A stretch of 64,000 nucleotides of DNA from Papaver somniferum. Lineage: Eukaryota > Streptophyta > Magnoliopsida > Ranunculales > Papaveraceae. A program made the translations under genes and the position numbers. The notes below the pieces were generated by a model. The model was not told the origin of the DNA and searched no databases. It was given only the letters and a program-made list of their open reading frames with translations. Where the stretch lies: NCBI RefSeq assembly GCF_003573695.1, contig NC_039368.1, forward strand, positions 78,444,374-78,508,373. Reading direction: 5' to 3'. The first letter of the stretch is position 1; each line of letters opens with the position of its first letter. Positions 11,501-22,506 of the stretch are shown piece by piece.

Positions 11501-14500
11501 TCATTCTTCTTTGAAGAGTTCACGACCGATAATCATTCTCCTTATTTCACTGGTCCCTGCACCAATCTCAAACAATTTTGCATCTCGGAGAAGACGGCCT
11601 GTTGGGTACTCGTTCACGTAACCGTTCCCTCCTAGACACTGGATAGCCTGCCATATAAATTGAACACGTGATTTGTTAGTAAAAAATAATAATGTCAGAG
11701 AAGGATATTTAGTAGAAATCCAAAGCGGAAAATGGTTATGCCGGCACTAAAGGATCAATTGTCAACCAAATTGACTACCGCGGCACAAATGAGGCCCAGT
11801 AATCAAATTCAGGTTGATGATCGACTAAATTCAAGTGGAAAAATGGGCCATAAGATGATGCAGCAGCATCTGAACCAAATTGTGCACGAATATACAGAAT
11901 CCAGAGTAGGTTATTCTCACCTGTAGAGCAACTTGAGTGGCATTTTCAGCTGATAACAGTATAACTCCAGCACAATCCTGAGAATTCAATTTGGGAAACC
12001 AACTTCAGTATACCTCTGATCATCTAAATGCACATACTACACTGAGAACAAACCGGTATATGGTACTTAGGTCTTTCTTTTGGACATAGGTCAAACAACT
12101 AAAGACATACCAAATCAGAGACTCAATGAAAAACAAAAACAAAGATTAGTCAAGAACCTTTCGGTCGATCTTGCCATTATCACAGTCCCTAGCAACGGAA
12201 TACACATACGATCTGCCCAACAAAAAAACCATCTAGTTGAGTCAAATGATATCCCATGGTGTGACAATTGACTACATTTTGAGATCATAATCGTACCTTG
12301 AAGATTGCAGAGAAGTATACATGTCCGCTAGTTTCCCCTATTTTTGCAAATGAAAATAAGTCAGCCAATGGTGAAGTGGGATCTAGTTCATGCACACTGC
12401 AGGGGAGTGAATCCATATAGCATATGAAAGAAACACATACAAACCTGTATTAGCTGGAATTCTCCTATTGGACGACCAAATTGTTCTCTCTGGCGAACAT
12501 ACGGAAGAACTTCATCAAGGCATGCCTGCATCAGACCAAGTGGTCCACCCGCCAGAACAAGTCTCTCCAAATCTAGCCCCGACATCATGACGTAAACTCC
12601 TGAGACAATGAAAAAAGTAGATGAACATTTAATGTTCACATGATCCAAATGTTATCATTTCACATAATCAATTCAAGCTATATTTGTTACAACATTAAAT
12701 GGTGTTGTGAGCTTGGTTCATTTTTAGAGGCTGAAATCATGATAATACCTTTGCCTTCCTGTCCAAGGATATTTTCTTCAGGCACAAAACAATTCTCAAA
12801 AACCAACTCGCACCTGCATCCGTATTGTCTTTTAGAACATGAATACATTGTTAAGGCTGCATCATATACAGAACAAGACCGGGATCGTGGATGAATAAAG
12901 TGCACCTACGTGTCACTTCCTCGCATTCCAAGTTTGTCTAACTTCTGGGCTGTGCTGAAGCTGCAAAAACAATTTCAGGTCTTATGTATAATAACATTGA
13001 AGTACGGATATATTTTCAGTTGACACTGTTGTGTTTATCACAGCAGGATTTTGTGTAAAAACAGTACCCGGTCATCCCCTTCTCAATTATAAATGCTGTG
13101 ATTCCTTTTGATCCTGCTTTAGCGTCTGTTTTTGCATAAACCACCTGTTTTGCAACTCACTAGCATCAGTAATTATTTTATCACTGGAAAAAAGCTTCCA
13201 TGGCCAGAAAAAAGCGATCAAGCAGTTAACATGTTAAGTATCCTCTTCCTCTGTCTAATCAAAACTACAAGAACCCTATTTTGGAAAAAGTATTCCGCAG
13301 AAAACAGCAAATTCACACAGGAAGTATAATGTTATATGTTCAAGAGATTTTTCAAGTACCGTGCTATGAGTGAAAACAACAGCCTTTTCCTGAGTGATTT
13401 CATACTACAGGACTAAGACCCCATTTGGGATCTTATAGTTTACCAAGGGTTCAATTGTCTTATTTCCACACCACACCACAACACACAGTAAATGGAAGAA
13501 CAGCGATTTCTCGAGTCACAATGTTACCACAGTAGGCCTGCAACTGCAAGGATACCTTATACATTGACAAAAATGCCACACAGAGGATATGGTTCTAGAA
13601 CAAAATTGAAGTATCTAGACTTTCTAATCATGCTTGAAATAGTGTGTTTTCTGTCGTGAGCTTGAGTATTAGGACAAGGCACTGGTACTCATAATGTAAG
13701 TAAACTACTTTCCCATGAAGTATATCTTGAAAAGTTTCTCTAACAAGTTTTAGAAATCGTACTAAATGAGAAATAGGCAGCAAGAAGCTGTTGAGACAAT
13801 TTTCATGCATTGCAGAAGTATAAAACAGGATAATGATAATACCAATGTTTGAGCAACTGGGCCATTCGTGCACCACATCTTGTTTCCATTAATAACATAA
13901 CCACCATCTATGCGATCAGCTTTGCATTTCATGCTGACGACATCAGATCCAGCTGGTCATTACAAAAAAGTTAGATTGTTAATAGAACAGGTAAGATATA
14001 ATTTCTCCATAAACACTCAGTTTGGAAATGAAGTTACCATTGGGTTCACTCATAGCCAAAGCTCCAACATGTTCCCCGCTGATCAACTTCACGTTCAACA
14101 GATAGCACACATTTTAGTTTGTGTAAAGCATTCAAGCGAAGAAACACTACATTCCAAAGCGCATTTGTGCTTTTAAAGCAGAAACCAAACCTTGGGTAAA
14201 TACTTCTTTTTCTGAGCAGGGTTTCCATGCCTCACCTACAAGCCATTAAAATCAAATTACTACAAACTTATTAAGCATGACAAACATAAGATGGTTCGCG
14301 AATTTAAGTTCTCCAATTTACCAATTGATTAATGCAGAGGTTCGAATGAGCACCATAAGAAAGGCCAACAGATCCAGATGCACGGCTAATTTCCTCCATT
14401 GCTATGCAGTGGTATAAATAACCAAGTCCAAGTCCACCATATTCCTCTGCAACAAAAACTCCATTAAAGCCACATAGACAACCCAAGAGGTCGAACCTTT

Positions 14501-15128
14501 TGTTGCTGAGTAGAGTAACCATTTTCAAGCAATTTTCCTTCAATCAACTACATTATAGCACAATTTGAGCAAACCAATAAGTAGAGTATGGGAATCTAAA
14601 ACTGATCTATACCTGGTGCAGTAATGCCATGGAGATTAAACTCCCCCATGAGCTTCCATAAGTTAACCTCCTGCAAGAAGAAACATGATGAAGCTCTCAA
14701 CATCCTCAAAGAAAACAACAAATCGGGTCTTATCGAATACCCTACAATCTCTAATGTTATTACCTTTGGAAAATAGTTTGATTTGTCAATATTCGCTGAA
14801 TGAGGAGCAATGTGCTCTTTAGCAAATTGTGCAACACTTTCTTTAAACTACAACCATCACAACATAGTGTCAACTAAATGAAACTAAATTGAAAATTTTC
14901 TTTGTTTTCAGAAAAAATTAGTTCAGTACTGAAACAAATTTGAAAAACCCAGACCAGAATTTGAATCTAAATGATGAATCAAGAAAAATAAAATATGAAA
15001 TAGATGTGGTAATGAACCTGAATTTGGGTATCATCAAAGAGTAAAGAAGTTGAAAAACAACATTTCTGTACTTGGTTTCTGATTATAGCAAGTGATTTCA
15101 CTGAAGAAGATGAAAATAATCTGTACAT
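11501..15128 (-). CDS. IVD: Isovaleryl-CoA dehydrogenase, mitochondrial (IVD), 15 exons, complete
   Basis: FAD-dependent acyl-CoA dehydrogenase of leucine/branched-chain amino acid breakdown in mitochondria, passing electrons to ETF. Minus-strand exons with GT-AG introns: 15128-15018, 14847-14764, 14670-14613, 14446-14322, 14235-14191, 14086-14038, 13952-13843, 13144-13068, 12960-12910, 12813-12749, 12599-12445, 12337-12297, 12212-12158, 11977-11921, 11647-11501. They sum to 1,230 nt, 409 residues plus stop, the usual plant IVD length, with no broken codon. The N-terminus ([17 protein letters not shown]) is a Ser/Arg-rich mitochondrial targeting peptide. Visible motifs: [85 protein letters not shown]. 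The catalytic Glu of IVDs is present in [13 protein letters not shown], and the position used in MCAD-type enzymes is Gly here (EIGAGTSE), which supports IVD over other family members. Confidence 0.95.
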
Positions 15129-15565
15129 CGTCAATCTTAATTTTTCCAAGAAATTGAAAAAGTAAAGAAGATATAGCAGAAGTAGGTTAATTTAGTATGG
15201 GTGTTTTTTTTAAGGTTTGAACTGAAAATTCTAGTTAATGTTTTGAGTTGTAATTGATTCTTTCTTAGTAGGATTTATCAACTAGTAACGAAAGTGTGAT
15301 TTACTGAATTTTGAGCTGTAGATTAGTATGTGAGTCAGCATTTATATCTATCTATCTCTTTCTTAAAGAAAGAAAAAAAGTGTTCTTTCTTGTTCAGTCG
15401 CTGACGTGTGTAAGTCAGCAAGCTGGTGGGGATAGAAATTAGAAAGGCAATCCAAAGAAGAGTCTTATCAAAAATTTCCTTCTCCTACGAAAGATTGAGT
15501 TCTCTCTCCCGCATCAATGAAGTGGGGGGTCAAGGCTAAGGGGCCGAGAAAGTTTTACTCTATAT

Positions 15566-15991
15566 TGCACGGACACGGCTAGAAAAATGTCATAACCCTG
15601 CCGGACACACGATCGGACACGATATGAGTATGACACTTTCCGACACTCGTTGAGCATGCCACGTCATGTGTCTCGTAAAATTGATATTGGACATTTTCGG
15701 ACGCACCATAAATGATTTATTTTTGTTTGGAAAATAAAAATAAAGTAAATATGAAGCTAAGCTATTCTTTTTTTAGTTAAATTTAAGCATTATTTATGAA
15801 AAACTTGATCATTATTTCATTATTACTAATTAATAATTTAGTATTTTAAAAATAAGTATAATTATTTTGTTGTATAGATTGTTGTAGAATCTCATTTTTA
15901 TAGTGTGTAGTTCATAGATTGTGTCCTCGTGACCCGCTTTCTTGAGAGTTGGCGTGTTCTCGTAACCGAGTCACGTGTCCGAGTCTGTGCA
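15566..15991. mobile_element. MITE-like element of the GTGTCCG family, copy 1
   Basis: Ends resemble each other as inverted repeats rich in CGGACACG (left tgcacggacacgg; right, on the opposite strand, tgcacagactcggacacg). The interior is AT-rich without coding capacity. Related copies lie at about 49815-50170 and 59555-60137. No target duplication is resolved for this copy. Confidence 0.5.
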
Positions 15992-16651
15992 TCGGTTTTT
16001 ATTATAGTAGATACATGATAAAATGGGTTTACTGGACCGAGGCGTAAAAGGGCTCATCGGGAAGAGGATTATACCATTAGAAAAACAAGGAGGTCAACCT
16101 ATTTCTAATATGCGACGTAGTTGGACCCTCATGTGGATTCCACCTAATCGAATCAGCATTTTCATGGTGATAAATATTTGCTTACTAGGCAAGGGGGTGA
16201 AAAGTTACGCCGATTATGTCTTGGTAGGATGGCAACTTAAGAGTCTACATGCGCTGTCTATCTGAATATGGCTAGTAAATTAGCTTAAATAACGAGAAAC
16301 AAGTGGAAGATGGTGAGAAATAGTTTTTTTTAGGTACAGTCAGGCTTAGTTGGTATTGATGTGGTTTTTGCCGAAGCATTTTCCTATTGTGCATTGTCGT
16401 ATTGTGATGTGAGAAAAAGGTAGTTGAGCGTTTGGTAGACTATAATCAAAATGTAAAGTGGATTTAAAAGTTAATTAAATTGTGTTTGGAAGATTATCAC
16501 ATTCAGTGTTGTTTTTACAACAAATGACAAAAATAAATATATCATCTGAAATAGTTTAGTTCTAATTTATTGACTCAGAAATAATTTAGTTTTAGATATT
16601 AAAAATATTAAATCTTGATAATTGTATAAGTATTTTAAAAACGAAAATGCT

Positions 16652-16795
16652 ATTCAACTCCCTTTTTTCCACCTCCCTGTTCACCTCCTCAAATCTAAAC
16701 CACACATTCAGGTTTCGGTGGGCTTCACTATTCCCCTGATATAGGATTTAGATTGGAGGGAGGTGAGTAGGGAGATGTAAAAGAAGGAGTTGAAT
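16652..16795. mobile_element. Small foldback MITE, 144 bp
   Basis: The first ~50 bases (attcaactcccttttttcc ... caaatctaaac) recur inverted in the last ~50 (gatttagattggaggg ... ggagttgaat) with a few mismatches, so the whole unit folds into a long hairpin. No coding capacity. Confidence 0.65.
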
Positions 16796-17279
16796 CACGC
16801 TGCCGTTTTAAAATATATATATATATATATATTTATATATTATTGTAATCCTTTTTTGTAATTGAGTAAAGAGATATTTTGAAGAAAATTAAATATTAAT
16901 ATTTAAAAAATATTAGTTAGAAAATTCAAAATAATTAAAAAACAAGGGCAAGTTCTGTCACTTATAAAAAATAATAGGGGTATAAAAAGAAATCATGTAG
17001 AAAAATAACAGTGGGTATGTAGTTTTTTTTATAGCTTCTAAAAGTTCCTCTCTGCCAGCTTCTAAAAGCTAGTCTAAAATGAAAGCACTTTTCAAATAAA
17101 TCGCTTTCAATTTTTTTTACCCAACATCAATATAAGAAAAATTTACCTAATTTTAGTTTTCAAAGTGCTTTTTAAGAAAGAAAAGTATCACCAAATGTAT
17201 CCTTAATATTGTAACTGCTTGAATATAGACGGATATTTGTGTCATGATAATGAAAAGATTGTTGATGAAGCTGTTAATT

Positions 17280-17520
17280 TTTATTTTTTTTCTTTTGTCG
17301 AACATCATCCTTTAAGACCTGTTTTTGATCATCTTGACTTTCCTAGTATGTTTTTTTATGCATAGTATGAATTTGGAAAATCCTTTCTCTGAATAAGAGG
17401 TAAACATTGTCATTTGTCCTTTCAGTTGCAACAAAAGTTCAGGTTCTGACGCTTTCTCTATAAAAGAAATTAAGCATGTGAGGGATATAATCAAAGATGA
17501 TTTGATACTAGTGGGGTGAG
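17280..17520 (+). mobile_element. L1-like LINE fragment (linker between endonuclease and reverse transcriptase)
   Basis: Plus-strand translation, with stops, gives HHPLRPVFDHLDFPSMF, then ENPFSE..., then SGSDAFSIKEIKHVRDIIKD. This is the typical order in plant L1 proteins just before the RT domain (RPVFD... PF...EEV... GPDGF). Only this piece is recognisable. Confidence 0.5.
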
Positions 17521-20070
17521 ATTTGAAGTTAATTGTTGTTTTGTTAGAGTATTGTTCAACCAAGCGTTGGTATGTTAAGTTTCGTTGTCATATTTTAGCT
17601 CTCAAACTCGAAGCTGCTTGATTAGATTATTAGAGTCAACTTCGTTAGGTTAGACTAGAAACATTAGAAATGTTCATACAAACTCATGTTGCTCTGAAGA
17701 ACCTGAAGACGTGTCGACATCAACGTACACATCATCCTTATGTTCGAGGTTAGTAATACAAACTTGACTTGTTTCCATTTTTATCTATGTTTCTTTCAAT
17801 TCGTTTAGATTTAAAACACAACAAACGTAGTATATCTACATATGTATAGCATTGGTGACTTGATCAATCCATTATAATCAAAGTTTAAAGGAAGAATATA
17901 CTTATTGATTCATACAACTTTGATATATTGGATTACGAAGTATAACATTTATCTTTTGAACTTCGTAATTACGACATAACACTACCTTTGTAATTTTTTA
18001 CTAATTAGTGTGTTGAACTTTGGGATGAATCCACACGAAGAAAACTATGTTTAACTATATGATTTTAAGGAAATGGACTTGTGAAACTTGTTTCGAGGTT
18101 GAAAGGAATCAATGGATATATGACATGACCAATCCCGTAAACAAGGATCTATACTAGGACAGGTCCCATGGATCTATAATAGGATCGATCCCTTACGTGA
18201 GGATCAATAGCAGGGACGATACTTTACCTGGGTATCTATAGCAGGACCAATCTCTAGTATTAACCGATGTAACCTTTTTCTGATCCGGCTATAAGCTTAA
18301 AGGTTAGATAGCTATTGGAAATACGGTTTGGTGGAAAGTTCACAATGTCGACATAATACTTTGAACATGTGCTAAACTCTCATTACTTAATTTTCAAGTA
18401 TTTTTCTTCGTACTCAAGGTGAGATCTAAAACCGAAATATTTCATAATATCGTTTTTGATATTCAGAATTTATATGTCTTTAATTTCACATAAATTAAAG
18501 CACATCTCTGAATATTATATTAATAAAATACACTTGTATGTTGCTAGTATTGAGTTGTCATGCATGAGAGATTTCAGCATATTAGTTGGATTACAATTTG
18601 GAATTGTATAAAACCGAAAATTGGTATTTAAAGCATATATTTTAGTAATTTAGAAATTCCTTGGCATCCAAACTACCTTGGTCATAAATCGTGAAGTTTG
18701 TGTTTTTTGCAAATTCATCCCGTGACACCCGATACTTTATTCATTTGTAGTTTGTGTGAGGCAATCTGCCTAGCAGTGTTCTCGTTATACTCATCGGAGA
18801 GGAAAGTATCCTAATTAGGTGAAATCTCTTACGTTCGCTTCATTTAAATACTTCTTTGGGATTAAGAAGCGGCTAGCAGTATCATTGGTGGGAAACTAGA
18901 ATCGTATTTTTATCTAGCTTTCGATTATTTATTTGATTAACTAATTAACAGTATAGTTGAACCTTGATATTATCTTGTTTGTTTATTCCATGATCATTCT
19001 CTTCTGATATAAGGTAATTCGAACTAGATCAAGGATCGACGATTTTAGATCTGTTTTATTGATTCAAAAACCGAAAACAGGACTTGTGATCATTTCATTG
19101 TTAAAAGGCTTCGTTCTGTGTGTGATCGTTCATATGGGAATCAAATTGTTTGTGCAGGTACATTCAAGACTGAAGATTGGAAGACTAAAATATCTGTTTT
19201 TGGTATTTTGATCTTTTGATACTACATGCACACTTGGTTGACTGGGATCCGACAAGCTTGTTTATCTTGATAGACCTTTTATAGATTGTTGTATAGATCG
19301 ACAATCAATCACTTGGTGTTTCTCTTTAGGAACCGAACTTAATAGACTGTGAACTAAGATTGATTATCTTTGATAGTTTTTATATTTTAGTTGATCTAAA
19401 CTAATGCAAAGGAGTTTAAATCGATTAAACGGAAGAACCTTTCTAACTCAACGTATCTCTAATTAACTTGTTGATCTGGGGGATTTATAGAGTGGTCAAT
19501 GAAACAGTTTAGTCACTTACCGCTTTGGAATATGATCCAAAAGGTGCTGAGTGATAGAAGTCTTCACAACAGATGAACCGATTTAAGGTAATGGACTCTA
19601 TCTTAGGATTCACGTGCATAGACCAGATTGGTAATAGCACAGGTATATTAAAAGAACTGAATAACTTGGAATTAGTTTACTTGGTCTCAACTTTAAGAAG
19701 TTGGTAATAAGTAGTCTTTGTATAGCGGCTTAATTACGAGAGTATTCAAAACTGAACTAGATCCCGAATATAGAAACACAAACAAAAAAATTGAAGGAAG
19801 AGCTTGAATCATAGGCAAGACATTTTTAAGGATAAACTATCAACATGACAACACGTAACTCCATAGTTATTTCATTTTTAGATTTTTGTGATTTTCTCAT
19901 AAGAATATATAGTGGGTTCTAGTTTTCATGATTTAATCTCTATGAATAAAGATTATCGTGAAGCAGAAGGCTTGAAACATGTACCCAGTTATAAAGGGGT
20001 TCAACCTGACCTCCATTAGAAATCAAATACCGAAGAAGCAAAAAGAAAAAGCAAAAAAGAAAATAAATAA
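17521..20070. other. Non-coding region, probably old retroelement DNA
   Basis: No ORF or gene signal. A short imperfect tandem phrase (ggatctataataggat.../ggatcaatagcagggac.../ggtatctatagcaggacc) lies at about 18147-18250. The even composition and lack of coding over 2.5 kb suggest a decayed non-coding retroelement interior, but I cannot identify LTRs. Confidence 0.35.
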
Positions 20071-20142
20071 TGTGGCTGCTGGGATTTGAGCCCAAGTCTC
20101 CACAGCCACAACGTGGAATTCTTACCAATAAACTACAGCCAC
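20071..20142 (-). tRNA. tRNA-His (GTG)
   Basis: The 72-nt minus-strand sequence folds as a complete tRNA. Acceptor GTGGCTG pairs with CAGCCAC, discriminator A. A-box TAGTTTATTGG, anticodon arm CCACG-TTGTGGC-TGTGG with anticodon GTG, T-arm TTGGG-CTCAAAT-CCCAG, B-box GGCTCAAATCC. It closely resembles the plant nuclear tRNA-His. By my recollection of that gene it has about four substitutions. Two create G-T wobble pairs (last anticodon-stem pair, first T-stem pair) and keep the stems. Downstream on the minus strand are T-runs (TTTTCTTTTTT) that can serve as Pol III terminator. Either functional or a recent pseudogene. It lies 69 bp from the purine-permease stop codon, same strand. Confidence 0.85.
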
Positions 20143-20211
20143 TTGGTATATGCTGCAATCAGATCAAATAAAAACACACAATTCGTGGGTCAAAATACTC
20201 CCCTGGCTTTG

Positions 20212-21367
20212 TTATTTAGTCTTCCTGTAGGAGCCATAGAAGTAAGAAGTGAAGCCCCAGAGTGTTAAAGCCAAGGCCATTCCTTTCTCTGCTGCAAAAT
20301 TCTCATGAAACGTTATCACAGAAGCTATCTGTGAAATGGGAAGGAACGTCGCGCTCATAACTCCAGCAAAGAGAGAAGAGGTACAAAAAATAATCCCCAC
20401 TCTTCCAATAAACATTAGCTGCCAAACTATCATAATCGAAACTAACACGATGTACTATCTTTTCATACCCAAGTCAAATTCACTTGCTTCTCTTCGTATT
20501 GCCTGCAAATTAGAAGAACGTGCAAAAAGTCAAGTTTCACAATCTAGCATTAATGTGTGTAGTAGCGTCCTGTACATACTGCATTTTATTTAGCATTCTT
20601 ACCGAAAAATCATTGTTTATGAGGCATCCCATGGTGCAACACACTGTAGCAAAGAAGGACAAGCAAACTTGAAACTGCAACACAATAGGATAAGTCATGG
20701 CTTGATTAGCCTTAGCATAAGCAACTTGTGTGCTCACTAAAATGAATCCTATAATCGACGCATCGGCTATACTGATAAAGAACCCCAGCAAGTACTGAGA
20801 ATTTGTAACACCACGCGGACGATCCCCGGTTCTTCTTATACCAAGTAGTATAGCACCCATGATTATCACCACAATGGCATTAATCGAGTAAGGTGTAAAC
20901 TTCTGCTTAACCCAAATGAATGATATAAAGGAAGTGAAAACAAGTTGAGTTGCAACAAGGAGAGACGAAGTCGATACAGGAAGGAAGGACAAACCATAAC
21001 AATACATAAATCTGTCTACTCCTTGTGCTAATCCTATTAAAGCAGCATAGAGTAATAGCTTTCGAGAAGCAAAAAACTTGACACTAGGTTGACCTGGATC
21101 GCGCTGAGGATAAAGGATAATGAGTGGGATGATGAGTATAGGGAAGCCAGCTACTTGTAACAAGCTAGATAACCATTTTCGATTACCACCATGTAAGAAG
21201 TATAATCTAAGTAGTAAAGGTCCTCCTGTCAATCCTATTAAATTAAAGGTGCAGCTTAGTAAGAGTAGTCTCCATTTCATTACCTTTACGGAATCCTTGT
21301 TCTCTTGTTGGTTATGAATGTTTTCACTTTTTAACCCTTCCTCTTCTAGGGTGTTGGTGTTCTTCAT
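20212..21367 (-). pseudogene. Purine permease (PUP/BUP-type transporter) with an in-frame stop in exon 2
   Basis: Plasma-membrane purine-permease family transporter of the drug/metabolite superfamily (family substrates: adenine, cytokinins, alkaloids; BUPs in poppy carry benzylisoquinolines). Exon 1 is 21367-20603, with motifs LIGLTGGPLLLRLYFLHGG, YCYGLSFLPVSTSSLLVATQ, FTSFISFIWVKQKFTPYSIN and AYAKANQAMTYPIVLQFQVC. The first ATG in frame is MKNTNTLEEEGLKSEN. Exon 2 begins at about 20502 (AIRREASEFDLGMKR) and is interrupted by TAG at 20457-20455. The frame then continues with YIVLVSIMIVWQLMFIGRVG, ASVITFHENFAAEKG and LWGFTSYFYGSY to the natural stop at 20212. The intron has GT-AG ends. Truncation at the TAG would leave about 270 residues, missing the last membrane segments. 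It may be a recent pseudogene or an allele-specific nonsense change. Confidence 0.8.
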
Positions 21368-22506
21368 AGCCAGATCTTGATCTTCTTCTGCAAATCTCTG
21401 TTGTTTGGTGAACTCAACACTCTCTCTTGCTTTAGTGTTACAAATATTCAAATTGTAAATGTGTGTATAAAATTGATGAACGAATTACACGGAAGCATTG
21501 TAGTGGGTTAGTGACGCATTAGAGGCATCCGTGTCGGATGCAATAAGCAAGTCAAGTCTTCTTGTTTCGAGTCAATGCACCTACCGTTCATTAACATAAC
21601 ACGAAATTTGGTCTTTGATATCTGTGCAACTGTGTTGCTTCAAAATCTTTTTGCTTTTCAATTGTATCTCGCATTTCTGGAAATTGGTAAAAGGTTGGGG
21701 ATATTGACATAGACAGTATTAATTGTTGTGAAGGACAATGCTGTGGTGCAGGTTAAGGATGTGCAGCAGTGAAGAATAAGAGTTTAGTTTACAGCTTAAT
21801 TTATTATATCCAGGTGATATACGTGTGATGTATTTCTGTTAGTTATGTTTATTAATCACACTATATTCACTGTAAACTTCGCAAACTTCATGATTGGTTT
21901 TGGTTTTTCAACCTTAAAAAACATGCATGAGATGGACCAATTGCATGTGCTTTGGCTCATATGCATTTTTCTGGTCATTGTCTCAAAATATTCCTCCAAA
22001 AGTGGGGTTCTGGAAACCCCTCCAGAAAATTTGAACCAAAGTGTATTAGTGATGCCTTGAAATCTCGTATCTTCCAGTCATTCAGAAACATGATAGGATA
22101 CTTACCCAATTTCCTGTTTAGTAGACTTGTATGGATGGTAAAGTAATCTGGTTGTTTCTGCATATTTTGTGTTTTTTGCAAGTCAGGGATGTAGGCCTTG
22201 AGGCGCAACACATAGTTTCTGATTCTTTAACTATATGGTAAATTTTGCAGGAACAACTAAAAGCAACAGCAACAATTTCTTCAAGGTTTATCTGTTAGGC
22301 ACTATTTCTGCAAGGTTTATCTGCTAGATGTTGCCTGTTGGATTGGTTTAAGGAAACATCTTGGCAGTTGTTCTCTATTGACTTATATTTCCAGGCAGAT
22401 TCTAGTAATTATCAAAACGAGTCACAACTCTTTGGTTTTAGCACCGCGTGAATTCTGAGAGGTATGAGAAAAAAACCTTTGAAGTTGTGTACTTTCTGAC
22501 ACCATC
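21368..22506. other. Intergenic region between divergent genes
   Basis: It lies between the start of the purine-permease gene (minus) and the start of the RNase H-like gene (plus), so it should contain both promoters. I see no TATA box I would defend. A duplicated phrase (aaggtttatctgttag/aaggtttatctgctag) occurs at about 22282-22330. Confidence 0.4.

Larger units (their letters stand above)
15129..17270. other. Intergenic region with two MITE-like elements
   Basis: 15129-15565 contains the promoter side of IVD (no clear TATA picked) and low-complexity DNA. MITE-like repeats lie at 15566-15991 and 16652-16795, and an (AT)n run at about 16815-16840. No supportable gene is seen. Short ORFs such as one at 16023-16265 have no recognisable similarity. 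Confidence 0.5.

Noticed and set aside
11732..11926. 64-codon plus-strand ORF inside the last IVD intron
   Set aside because: Intronic, contains the copied 26-bp ARPC2B piece, no other support.
12640..14228. Several short plus- and minus-strand ORFs
   Set aside because: They are exon-intron read-throughs or antisense shadows of the IVD gene.
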